Origin: an uncultured Oscillospiraceae bacterium
GTDB lineage: Bacteria; Bacillota; Clostridia; Oscillospirales; Acutalibacteraceae
Length of the DNA stretch: 64,000 nt
Assembly (NCBI GenBank): GCA_900547095.1
Contig: URFG01000002.1
Coordinates: 1 to 64,000 of the forward strand
Direction: 5' to 3'
Shown here one piece after another: positions 15,486-22,313 of this stretch (position 1 is the first letter of the stretch; each line of letters begins with the position of its first letter). The position numbers and the translations under genes were made by a program. Below the pieces are notes generated by a model. It was not told the origin of the DNA. It saw only the letters and a list, made by a program, of their open reading frames with translations, and ran no database searches.

Positions 15486-16130
15486 ATGATAAAAATTTCA
15501 CCGTCTGTTTTAACTGCGGATTTTTTAACGCTTTCCGGGTATCTTAAAGAATTTGAAAAATCCGGAGTCGATATGGTACATCTTGATGTTATGGACGGAC
15601 AGTTTGTTCCGAATATTTCATTCGGAGTGCCTGTTATAAAATCCATAAAGCAGCATACAAATCTTCCGCTTGATATTCATTTGATGATTGACAGACCTCA
15701 TAGGTATCTTGACGATTTCTTAAAATATGCCGATATTTTGAGTTTTCATTATGAGGCAGGCTCCGATAACGAAGAAACCTTAAAGAGAATAAGAAGAGCA
15801 GGCGTGAGGTCCTGTGTAACGATAAAACCCGCAACAAAGGCGGAAGAGATATTCGATCTTCTCGATTTTTGCGATATGGTGCTTGTAATGTCAGTTGAGC
15901 CGGGATTCGGCGGACAGAAATTTATGCCGGAGGCTCTCGAAAAATTAAGTGCTCTTAAAGAAGAAATCAAAAGAAGATACCTTGATATCGATTTAGAGGT
16001 TGACGGCGGAATTAATGCCGAAACCGCTAAATCGGCAGTTTCGGCAGGAGCAAATGTTCTGGTTGCAGGAAGCTTTATATTTTCTTCGGAAGATACTGAA
16101 AAAACCGTAAAGTATTTAAAATCACTTTAA
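15486..16130 (+). CDS. rpe: Ribulose-phosphate 3-epimerase
   Basis: A 214-residue TIM-barrel enzyme of the pentose phosphate pathway that interconverts ribulose 5-phosphate and xylulose 5-phosphate. Motifs seen are 'HLDVMDGQFVPNISFG' (metal/catalytic Asp), 'DIHLMID', 'SVEPGFGGQKF' and 'LEVDGGINAETA'. Length is typical. A ribosome binding site (AAAGGGA) lies before ATG 15486. The 3' end overlaps the convergent adaptor gene by 9 bases. Confidence 0.96.
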   Translation: MIKISPSVLTADFLTLSGYLKEFEKSGVDMVHLDVMDGQFVPNISFGVPVIKSIKQHTNLPLDIHLMIDRPHRYLDDFLKYADILSFHYEAGSDNEETLKRIRRAGVRSCVTIKPATKAEEIFDLLDFCDMVLVMSVEPGFGGQKFMPEALEKLSALKEEIKRRYLDIDLEVDGGINAETAKSAVSAGANVLVAGSFIFSSEDTEKTVKYLKSL

Positions 16131-16646
16131 TTTTATCTTTTCTATTGCATTTTCATCACATAAAAGCGTGCCGTATTCTTTAACCGCCGATATTTTCTTT
16201 AAATCTTTAAAGGCTTTTCCGCAAAACTCGGAGCTAAAACAAATTATTTTGTCGGCGGAGGTTTCGGTAGAAAAAATAAGATAAAAGTTATTTTTGATTT
16301 TATATAACGAGCTGCTTGAACATTTGTAAAAAAGATTTAAAACAAATAATTCAAGATTTTTAAAATTATTAAAAATCAGCAGATATTCTTTTTGATTTTT
16401 ACGCGGCTTTAAAGTTCTTTTTTGCAGAAGAATAAAATAATTATTTCCTAATTCTCCGAAGGAAAAGAAAAATTTTCCCGAAAGATCGGGAACTATTTTT
16501 TTAAAAGCCTTGTTTTTTAAAATCGCTTTTACGGCGATTAAGATATCTTTTTTATCCGAAAGATCGGTTTTTTCAAATCTATCGGAAAATTCTTTTTTGG
16601 AAAGAGTGATTAAAACCTGGTTTTTATCCGGATTTGAAAATTTCAT
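16122..16646 (-). CDS. Divergent MecA-family adaptor-like protein
   Basis: A 174-residue protein. The C-terminal half carries the MecA/YpbH pattern: 'FNNFKNLELFVLNL', then 'SSSLYKIKNNFYLIF', then 'EYGTLLCDENAIEKI' at the end, mirroring the MecA 'SSLYKYEGKYYLVL...YGKVIIEENAI' module. MecA adaptors deliver substrates to ClpC-type unfoldases for ClpCP degradation. The N-domain is short and divergent, and the protein is smaller than B. subtilis MecA (about 218 residues). A plausible partner is the Clp ATPase at 51322. Ribosome binding site AGGAGA lies before the ATG. Confidence 0.65.
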   Translation of the reverse strand: MKFSNPDKNQVLITLSKKEFSDRFEKTDLSDKKDILIAVKAILKNKAFKKIVPDLSGKFFFSFGELGNNYFILLQKRTLKPRKNQKEYLLIFNNFKNLELFVLNLFYKCSSSSLYKIKNNFYLIFSTETSADKIICFSSEFCGKAFKDLKKISAVKEYGTLLCDENAIEKIKLK

Positions 16647-16672
16647 ATTTTCTCCTGGTGATAAAATGTTTT

Positions 16673-16700
16673 GAGCCCTGCTTTTGCAGGGCTCTTTTTA
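16673..16700. terminator. GC-rich hairpin between the Cys-rich gene and the MecA-like gene
   Basis: GAGCCCTGC (16673-16681), TTTT loop, GCAGGGCTC (16686-16694). The T-run follows on the plus strand (16695-16699) and A's on the other side, so it is stronger as a plus-strand terminator. On the minus strand it may attenuate between the two genes. Confidence 0.55.
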
Positions 16701-16712
16701 GTTTTATAGGCG

Positions 16713-17531
16713 TCAGTTGCCGCTTTGACAGCCGCAGCCGCTTTTGCCTGAGCAGGTCTTCGGGGGGAAGAAATCGTCGGTAGGGAATTTGATCTTGCGG
16801 AAGATATCGCAGGGCTGATCCGTTGAATCCTCGCACTGCTTTTCGGGAATACAGAAATCGTAAACAGGTATAAGCATCTGAACGTTTCTTACAAGCTGTA
16901 CAATAGTGAAAAGTCCGAGAGTGGCATATACTGTGGTCGTGCCCGTCGGGAGATTGGTTTCAAGCGGAGTGCCGAAATAATTTATAATGCTTTGCGGGAA
17001 GTATCTTACGCAGTCGTAAGTATCATTTATCTGGCAGAGTCTTGCGCTTAAAGATACCGGCTCAACGCACTGAACAACGCATTTTGGATTGTTTGATGTG
17101 CCAATGGTCTGCGAATCGCAGGAATTTGATTCCTGTAGTGAGCTTGAATAAACCTTAACATTTCCTTCGCTGCCGAAAAGAATTACTTTCTTGCCGAATG
17201 CAGTGATACCCTGAACTTCAGTGGGGCAGGTGTTCGGTGCGGTATAGCAGTCAAGAGTCATAAGGAAAAAGAAAGTTAAGTCACAGGAATAAAAGCCTTT
17301 ATTGAAATTAACAGGTTCAACATCGATATAAACATTAAGTACTTCTGCTTTTTTAAGCCTTACGCTTACCGCCTGATTAATAATTGTTTGCGTTTCGGCG
17401 GTGAAAAAACAGCGCAAATCTTCGAGGCAGTCCCGGTCACAGCAAGAATCATAGACTCTGCCGACATCTACGCATACAGCTTCTTTGAAGCTTCCGACAT
17501 CGCTGTTTAGGTTTGTTTTGTTATCAGCCAT
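16713..17531 (-). CDS. Conserved Cys-rich clostridial protein of unknown function
   Basis: A 272-residue soluble protein with more than 20 Cys, no signal peptide and no membrane segment. It begins with 'SFKEAVCVDVGRVYDSCCDRDCLEDL', has a central 'VILFGSEGNVKVYSS' segment and ends 'PVYDFCIPEKQC...CDIFRKIKFPTDDFFPP' followed by a Cys/Gly tail. I recall similar proteins as a recurrent uncharacterised family in Clostridia. Such Cys pairing could suit a spore-coat or metal-binding role, but that is guesswork. AGGAGG precedes the ATG, and a 10-bp hairpin sits in the leader. It is transcribed alone, between terminators. Confidence 0.8.
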   Translation of the reverse strand: MADNKTNLNSDVGSFKEAVCVDVGRVYDSCCDRDCLEDLRCFFTAETQTIINQAVSVRLKKAEVLNVYIDVEPVNFNKGFYSCDLTFFFLMTLDCYTAPNTCPTEVQGITAFGKKVILFGSEGNVKVYSSSLQESNSCDSQTIGTSNNPKCVVQCVEPVSLSARLCQINDTYDCVRYFPQSIINYFGTPLETNLPTGTTTVYATLGLFTIVQLVRNVQMLIPVYDFCIPEKQCEDSTDQPCDIFRKIKFPTDDFFPPKTCSGKSGCGCQSGN

Positions 17532-17550
17532 TAAAAATTTCCTCCTAAAA

Positions 17551-17575
17551 TATATTGAAGACAGACTTCAATATA
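17551..17575 (-). promoter_or_regulatory. Leader hairpin next to the SD of the Cys-rich gene
   Basis: TATATTGAAG (17551-17560) pairs perfectly with CTTCAATATA (17566-17575) around an ACAGA loop. It ends only a few bases before the AGGAGG ribosome binding site (minus strand, 17546-17541), so it may affect translation or mRNA stability. Confidence 0.6.
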
Positions 17576-17603
17576 TAATATGAAAAACCGTGCAGTTTGT
17601 TAA
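17575..17603 (-). promoter_or_regulatory. Putative promoter of the Cys-rich gene
   Basis: On the minus strand: TTAACA (17603-17598), a 17-base spacer and TATTAT (17580-17575). The -35 lies inside the loop and arm of the hairpin at 17589-17612. Confidence 0.45.
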
Positions 17604-17866
17604 AACTGCACGACTGATCGTGTCAAAAAATTGACACGATCTTGGTCGGGAATGCCGATCGCAAGAAAATCAGAGATTTTCTTGACTGCACTCTATTCCC
17701 GCCAATACCACCCCCGTATTCTTGAAAAACCGCTAAAAATACGCGGTTTTTCGCTTAAAAGGTGTTTTATGCCGCACCTGTCAGCGAAAAAACGAAATTA
17801 TGGAAATGTAAGTGCCGGGACTTATAAAAATAAAATCCCTTGCAGTTTGTTAAAACTGCAAGGGAT
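17589..17866. repeat. Array of intergenic hairpins bounded by an identical 20-base palindrome
   Basis: This 345-base gap has no convincing gene. It holds hairpins at 17589-17612, 17616-17641 (11-bp perfect stem), 17662-17684 (10-bp perfect stem), 17724-17752 (10-bp stem) and 17835-17866 (14-bp perfect stem). The first and last share the same 20-base palindromic core, exactly 250 bases apart (17591-17610 and 17841-17860). TTTTTCGCT at 17747-17755 can also pair with AGCGAAAAA at 17783-17791, which excludes the 17724 stem. The last hairpin serves as the minus-strand terminator of the ABC operon. The rest could be a structured RNA or a MITE-like element. Confidence 0.6.
17835..17866 (-). terminator. 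Terminator of the amino-acid ABC transporter operon
   Basis: A 14-bp perfect stem with a 4-base loop just after the ATPase stop codon (minus strand), followed by ATTTTATTTTTAT on that strand. Confidence 0.75.
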
Positions 17867-17877
17867 AAATGTTGATA

Positions 17878-18621
17878 TTAGAGAACTTTGCTTAAAAAGT
17901 CTTTAAGTCTTGCGCTTTTGGGATTTTCAAAAACTTCTTTTGGAGAGCCCTCTTCGCAGATAACACCCTCGTCGATAAATAACACTCTGTCGGCTACTTC
18001 TTTTGCAAATCCCATTTCGTGGGTTACTATAACCATTGTCATTCCGCTTTTCGCGAGATCTTTCATAACGCTTAGAACTTCTCCGACCATTTCGGGATCC
18101 AAAGCGGAAGTCGGCTCGTCAAAAAGCATTACGTCGGGATTCATCGCAAGCGCTCTGACTATCGCCACCCTTTGTTTCTGACCTCCCGAAAGCTGTGAGG
18201 GATACGCCTCGGCTCTGTCTTTAAGACCAACCTTATCGAGGAGTTCAAGCGCGTTTTTCTCCGCCTCTTCCTTTGAAAGGTTTAAAAGCTTAATAGGAGC
18301 AATACTCATATTCTTAAGAATATTCATATGCGGAAAAAGGTTAAACTGCTGAAAAACCATTCCCATTTTTCTTCTGTGAAGATTAATATTTACTTTAGGA
18401 TCGGTTATATCCGTTCCCTCAAAGTAGATATTTCCGCCAGTGGGCGCTTCGAGAAGATTAAGAGCTCTTAAAAATGTCGATTTACCCGAGCCTGAAGGCC
18501 CGATAACAACTACGACTTCGCCTTTTTTTATATCAGTATTTATTCCTTTTAAAACTTCGATTTCTCCGAAAGATTTTTCAAGGTTTTTAACTTTGATCAA
18601 AACTTTGCTGTCAGCGGTCAC
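17878..18621 (-). CDS. glnQ: Polar amino-acid ABC transporter ATP-binding protein
   Basis: A 247-residue ATPase of the GlnQ/HisP type that powers uptake of polar amino acids. Walker A 'GPSGSGKST' (about 39-47), Q-loop 'VFQQFNLFPHM', signature 'LSGGQKQRVAIVRALA', Walker B 'VMLFDEPTSALD' and the H-loop 'VTHEMGFA' are all present. The start is GTG 18621, with GGAGG about 10 bases upstream. It overlaps the permease end by 11 bases. The substrate cannot be read from this subunit; upstream ARG-box-like sites hint at arginine or related basic amino acids. Confidence 0.94.
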   Translation of the reverse strand: MTADSKVLIKVKNLEKSFGEIEVLKGINTDIKKGEVVVVIGPSGSGKSTFLRALNLLEAPTGGNIYFEGTDITDPKVNINLHRRKMGMVFQQFNLFPHMNILKNMSIAPIKLLNLSKEEAEKNALELLDKVGLKDRAEAYPSQLSGGQKQRVAIVRALAMNPDVMLFDEPTSALDPEMVGEVLSVMKDLAKSGMTMVIVTHEMGFAKEVADRVLFIDEGVICEEGSPKEVFENPKSARLKDFLSKVL

Positions 18622-19396
18622 TCTTACGCAGCCTCCTTTCGAATATTCCGAGAAGTTTTGTGAGAATAATAACTATTACAAGATAAATCACTGCAAGACT
18701 TACATAGGGAACATAAGCCTGATATGTTTTACTTACAATATTTTGCGCCTGTTTAGTAACATCGCGCAGAGCGATAACGGAAACAAGCGAAGTGTCCTTT
18801 AATAGCGTGATCATTTCGTTTCCGAGGGCAGGGAGGATATTTTTTATAGCCTGGGGAATAACTATGTACCACATAGTCTGAATATAATTAAAGCCTAAGC
18901 TTCTTCCTGCCTCTGTCTGACCTACCGCTACGCTCATAAGACCTGAACGCGCGATTTCCGCAACATAAGCGCCGGAGTTTATTCCGAGGGTTATAATACC
19001 GCAGAGTATCATACCCGTATCGCTTTTAGGCACCATAATTACAAATCCCATAATAAGGAGCTGAACCATCATAGGTGTGCCGCGGATAACCGTAAGATAA
19101 AGCTGACAGAGCCAGTTTATAAAATTAAGGCCGATATGCTTTTTATTTGAATTTGAGGAAACCGTGTCGTGCGTTGTTCTGATAATAGCGATTATAAGAC
19201 CTAATATAATTCCTAATATCAAAGCGCCGATTGTTACAATAAATGTGATTTTAAGACCGTCGGTAAAAAACTTCCACCTGTCTTGATAAACAAATGTCTG
19301 ATAAAGCTGAAATAACAACTGCTGGACCCATTCGGGACTTTTGCCTATCCAGGAGGGGGCGTCTGACAGCCAAGTCGCAAAATTTAATACTCCCAT
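18611..19396 (-). CDS. Polar amino-acid ABC transporter permease (HisM/GlnP type)
   Basis: A 261-residue membrane permease. Membrane segments lie at about 48-70, 90-110 and further along the chain. The EAA loop 'ARSGLMSVAVGQTEAGRSLGFNYIQTMWYIVIPQAIKNILPALGNE' region (about 150-195) docks the ATPase. It has a longer N-terminus (about 45 residues before the first membrane segment) than minimal GlnP proteins. It lies 71 bases after the binding-protein gene, with a GC-rich hairpin between. Ribosome binding site AAAGGAAG lies before ATG 19396. Confidence 0.93.
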   Translation of the reverse strand: MGVLNFATWLSDAPSWIGKSPEWVQQLLFQLYQTFVYQDRWKFFTDGLKITFIVTIGALILGIILGLIIAIIRTTHDTVSSNSNKKHIGLNFINWLCQLYLTVIRGTPMMVQLLIMGFVIMVPKSDTGMILCGIITLGINSGAYVAEIARSGLMSVAVGQTEAGRSLGFNYIQTMWYIVIPQAIKNILPALGNEMITLLKDTSLVSVIALRDVTKQAQNIVSKTYQAYVPYVSLAVIYLVIVIILTKLLGIFERRLRKSDR

Positions 19397-19423
19397 TTTT
19401 ACTTCCTTTACAATAGTACTATA

Positions 19424-19448
19424 AGGGCGGCAGTCCGCCGCCCTTAAT
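19424..19448 (-). promoter_or_regulatory. Hairpin between binding-protein and permease genes
   Basis: AAGGGCGGC and GCCGCCCTT flank an AGTCC loop (about 19425-19447) with no long U-run on the minus strand. Such hairpins commonly raise binding-protein mRNA over permease mRNA by partial termination or 3'-end protection. Confidence 0.65.
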
Positions 19449-19467
19449 ATTAAGGTTAGATTTTAAA

Positions 19468-20241
19468 TTATTCAGCTTTTATGTATTTGCCGACGATTTC
19501 ATTGATCTTGCCTGCTTCTTTAAGTTCTTTAAGAGCAGTGTTGATTTTCTTAAGAAGATCCGGATTGTCTTTGGAAACTGCTATTGCATAATCCTCGGTT
19601 ACATACTCTGTATCAAGTATCTTAAGACCTGTGTTTGCTGCAACATAGTTTTTAGCGGGCTCGTTATCGATTACAACGCAGTCTACCTGACCGTTAGCAA
19701 GAGCGGCTACTGCAAGAGAACCGTTAGAGAACTGCTTTACATTTTCCTGACCGAAGTCGGTGGTGCAGTAAGAGTCGCCTGTAGTACCTGACTGAACGCC
19801 TATTTTCTTACCCTTAAGATCATCGGCGCTCTTTATATCAGAGCCTTCTTTAACGATGATTACCTGAACACCTGTTGAATAGCTGTCAGAAAAATCAACC
19901 GACTGCTTTCTCTCATCGGTAACTGTCATACCTGCAAGAACAACGTCAATAGAATCGGATTTAACAGCGGGGATAAGTGAATCAAATTCCATATCCTTGA
20001 TTTCAAGCTTCATCCCAAGCTTATCGGCGATAGCCTGTGCGATCTCAGCGTCAATTCCTACAATCTTGTTGTTGTCGTCAACATACTCATAAGGAGGGAA
20101 TGTTGCGTTTGTTCCCATAACGAGAGTTTCGGTTTTGTCGGATGAGCTTTTGCCTGAGTCTTTTTTTGCTCCGCAACCTGCAAGAGCGACTACGATGGCG
20201 GCAGATAAAATTAATGCCGCAATTTTCTTTAAGTTTTTCAT
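19468..20241 (-). CDS. Amino-acid ABC transporter substrate-binding lipoprotein
   Basis: A 257-residue SBP_bac_3-family lipoprotein. A signal peptide with lipobox LAGC (Cys at about 23) is followed by a short Ser/Lys linker and then the two-lobe fold: 'TNATFPPYEYVDDNNKIVGIDAEIAQAIADKLG', 'VLAGMTVTDERKQSVDFSDSYSTG' and 'IGVQSGTTGDSY'. The lipid anchor holds it on the outer face of the membrane, where it hands the amino acid to the permease. The pattern fits basic or polar amino acids (ArtJ/HisJ/GlnH); the exact ligand is uncertain. It is the first gene of the operon. Confidence 0.93.
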   Translation of the reverse strand: MKNLKKIAALILSAAIVVALAGCGAKKDSGKSSSDKTETLVMGTNATFPPYEYVDDNNKIVGIDAEIAQAIADKLGMKLEIKDMEFDSLIPAVKSDSIDVVLAGMTVTDERKQSVDFSDSYSTGVQVIIVKEGSDIKSADDLKGKKIGVQSGTTGDSYCTTDFGQENVKQFSNGSLAVAALANGQVDCVVIDNEPAKNYVAANTGLKILDTEYVTEDYAIAVSKDNPDLLKKINTALKELKEAGKINEIVGKYIKAE

Positions 20242-20311
20242 TTTCGTTTCCTCATTTCTTTAATTGTGACTTGCGGCCTTTGAAAACCGCGTGTTTAAAT
20301 TTGATGTTTGT

Positions 20312-20340
20312 ATTATAGCACCCATTATGCAGAATGTCAA
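20312..20340 (-). promoter_or_regulatory. Consensus sigma-A promoter of the amino-acid transporter operon
   Basis: On the minus strand: TTGACA (20340-20335), a 17-base spacer and TATAAT (20317-20312). Both hexamers are perfect. Confidence 0.85.
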
Positions 20341-20348
20341 GCATAAAT

Positions 20349-20481
20349 ATGAATAAATATTACACAAATATGCAGTTTTATTCAATTTAGAAAGTATAAA
20401 TATTGCACAAAAAGCCTATAAAATGCATTGAAAACCGATTGAATATGTATTCATAAAATAGCACTTAATGCATAATATGCA
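20349..20481. promoter_or_regulatory. Cluster of ARG-box-like palindromes upstream of the transporter
   Basis: TGAATATGTATTCA at 20440-20453 matches the ArgR/AhrC half-site layout TGAAT-N4-ATTCA. Further sites are TGCATAATATGCA at 20469-20481 and TGCAGTTTTATTCA at 20371-20384, with partial copies around 20349. The cluster lies directly upstream of the consensus promoter. I infer control by ArgR or a similar amino-acid-responsive regulator. The segment 20242-20527 holds no gene. Confidence 0.5.
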
Positions 20482-20495
20482 ATTAAAAATGCATA

Positions 20496-20525
20496 AAAGC
20501 GGAAAGAAATATTCCTTTCCGCTTT
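20496..20525 (-). terminator. Terminator after the DUF4363 gene
   Basis: AAAGCGGAAAG (20496-20506) pairs with CTTTCCGCTTT (20515-20525), just after the minus-strand stop codon at 20528. Confidence 0.75.
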
Positions 20526-20527
20526 AT

Positions 20528-20899
20528 TTAAAAGAAAGTTATTAAGCTTAAAGATTGTTCTTCGATTATATCGTCTATTATAACCTTTAGTTTGGCGCAA
20601 GCCTCGTCAAATTCATCACGGGAGTCGGTGTATTTTTTTAAGGTCTGTATATTGCCCGAAACCTGATCAAGCTTTTCGCGGTTTACAAACAGCGACATAA
20701 CATTCATATTTTTCTTCCATTCGGTTTCAAGCTTTTTGATTTTTTTCTCGGAGTCCTTTTTATCGTTTTCTATCGATTCAAGGCATTCCTTAATATTTGC
20801 GTTTGTTTCTTTGCCGACTCTGTCAACGGTGGTTTTTGAAAAAACGCAAAGAATTATCAGAATAATTGTCAGAACTGCCGCAGGTATAAGTCTTTTCAT
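20528..20899 (-). CDS. DUF4363 family protein
   Basis: A 123-residue protein with one N-terminal membrane segment (about 5-22) followed by a long, charged, probably coiled-coil domain (about 25-110), the layout of DUF4363. The function is unknown. It starts 3 bases after the DUF421 gene, a pairing that recurs in Clostridia, so the two probably work together at the membrane. A terminator follows directly. Confidence 0.8.
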   Translation of the reverse strand: MKRLIPAAVLTIILIILCVFSKTTVDRVGKETNANIKECLESIENDKKDSEKKIKKLETEWKKNMNVMSLFVNREKLDQVSGNIQTLKKYTDSRDEFDEACAKLKVIIDDIIEEQSLSLITFF

Positions 20900-20902
20900 T
20901 AA

Positions 20903-21577
20903 TTATCCCAACTCCTTTTTTACGATATTTTCGTTTCCGTTTCTGTCCAAAGTCATAAGGAAAACGTTTTCGGGCTTTAGCTTTTGCTTTTTAAGCCTGT
21001 CGGAAATATTTTTATTGCTTATTTCAAGAGCCTTTAAAGATTCCGTTACGATTTTTCCGTCGGTAATAACGGGCAGAGGAAGACCGTCTTTTTCTTTAGG
21101 GAGATTTGCGTCTTTTTTAGTGTAGGGTTGTTCTTCGGTTTTAAGTAGCACGCTTAATTCGCCGTTTACTTCGAGCACTGCGAATGCAACCTGCGAAATA
21201 TCGAAAACATCCTGACCTCTCAATAACTCCACGAGGTCAAGCACGGTCATTCTGACATTTTGCATAGCCTTCTGATCTATCGAACCGTTTTTGATTATCA
21301 CAACGGATTTTCCGTTTAAAAGCTTTCTCATAAAAAAGCTTTTAAGAGAAGCTATAGAAATGAGAATTTCTATTATAACAAGAAACAGAATTGCGGTTAT
21401 GCCCGAAAGAATAGGCTGATTGAGATCCTGAAGAGGAATTGCGGCAAGCTCTGATATAAGCAAGGTCACAACAAGCTCATTCGGCTGCATATCACCTATC
21501 TGCCTTTTTCCCATAAGTCTTATTGCCACGGTTATAACAAGATAAAAAAGCAAGGTCCTTATCAAAGCTGTGAACAC
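20903..21577 (-). CDS. DUF421 membrane protein (YetF/YrbG type)
   Basis: A 224-residue protein with three N-terminal membrane segments (about 5-20, 35-52, 57-78) containing 'RLMGKRQIGDMQPNELVVTLLISELAA', the DUF421 signature. A soluble domain follows with 'ELLRGQDVFDISQVAFAVLEVNGELSVL' (about 118-145). YetF-type proteins are implicated in spore germination or membrane roles in Bacillus, but the biochemical function is not established. The start is GTG 21577, preceded by GGAGA. The partner DUF4363 gene follows after 3 bases. Confidence 0.85.
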   Translation of the reverse strand: MFTALIRTLLFYLVITVAIRLMGKRQIGDMQPNELVVTLLISELAAIPLQDLNQPILSGITAILFLVIIEILISIASLKSFFMRKLLNGKSVVIIKNGSIDQKAMQNVRMTVLDLVELLRGQDVFDISQVAFAVLEVNGELSVLLKTEEQPYTKKDANLPKEKDGLPLPVITDGKIVTESLKALEISNKNISDRLKKQKLKPENVFLMTLDRNGNENIVKKELG

Positions 21578-21620
21578 TTTTCATTTCTCCGATCTAATTT
21601 AATTATTATTATTGTGTTTA

Positions 21621-21648
21621 TTTACAAACGAATTATTCGTGATATAAT
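21621..21648 (+). promoter_or_regulatory. Promoter of the YgjP-like metallopeptidase gene
   Basis: TTTACA (21621-21626), a 16-base spacer and TATAAT (21643-21648). The expected transcription start is at 21655-21656, directly on the ATG. Confidence 0.6.
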
Positions 21649-21655
21649 ATCTAAT

Positions 21656-22201
21656 ATGAATATTAAGTTTATCAGATCAAAAAGAAAAACAATGGCTATA
21701 GAGGTAAACTCAAAAGCCGAGGTAATAGTAAGAATTCCTTTTTATGCGGCGAAAAAAGAGGCGGATAAATTTGTTGCGGAACATTATGATTGGATATCAA
21801 AGCACTATGAATCCGCCGTGAAGAAAAGGGAACTCTTTGAATTTACCGATGAAGAGATAGCTTTTCTTAAATCGAGCGCCGATAATTATATAAAAAAAAG
21901 AACAAAAGAATTTTCGGAAATTATGGATCTCTATCCTAAAAGCATAAAAATAACCTCGGCTAAAACGAGGTTTGGTTCCTGCTCGGGGGATAACAGGCTG
22001 TGCTTTTCATATTTATTAATGCTTTATCCGAAAGAAGCGGTGGATTATGTAATAGTCCACGAACTCGCGCATATAAAGGAACATAATCATTCTAAAAGGT
22101 TTTATAAATTGATCGAAAAATATATGCCGGATTATAAGGAAAAAATTAAACTTCTTAAGATAAATCCCGATATTGACAATAATTTAACAAACTTTAAATA
22201 A
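21656..22201 (+). CDS. YgjP/M48-like zinc metallopeptidase, possibly leaderless
   Basis: About 181 residues of the YgjP-like (DUF45) metallopeptidase family. The zinc motif HELAHIKEHNHSKRF is near 138-152; HExxH gives the two His ligands and the catalytic Glu. 'KTRFGSCSGDNRLCFSYLLM' upstream is the other family hallmark. I chose ATG 21656 (MNIKFIRSKRKT). An upstream start at 21614 lies before the promoter and has no ribosome binding site. The promoter's -10 ends 7 bases before this ATG, leaving no room for a Shine-Dalgarno sequence, so the mRNA may be leaderless. The substrate is unknown. Confidence 0.85.
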   Translation: MNIKFIRSKRKTMAIEVNSKAEVIVRIPFYAAKKEADKFVAEHYDWISKHYESAVKKRELFEFTDEEIAFLKSSADNYIKKRTKEFSEIMDLYPKSIKITSAKTRFGSCSGDNRLCFSYLLMLYPKEAVDYVIVHELAHIKEHNHSKRFYKLIEKYMPDYKEKIKLLKINPDIDNNLTNFK

Positions 22202-22248
22202 AACAACAAAATATTTTTAAAAATATTGTTAAAAACATAACGAACTTA

Positions 22249-22277
22249 TTGACTTTAAATATATACGCAAATATAAT
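22249..22277 (+). promoter_or_regulatory. Sigma-A promoter of serC-serA
   Basis: TTGACT (22249-22254), a 17-base spacer and TATAAT (22272-22277), about 36 bases before the serC start with a GGAGG ribosome binding site between. Confidence 0.75.
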
Positions 22278-22313
22278 GTTATTAAACTACAATTTACTTC
22301 GGAGGTAATTTTA

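Noticed and set aside
17631..17906. A 91-codon plus-strand open frame
   Set aside because: It is built from the hairpin array, has no ribosome binding site, and runs antisense into the end of glnQ.
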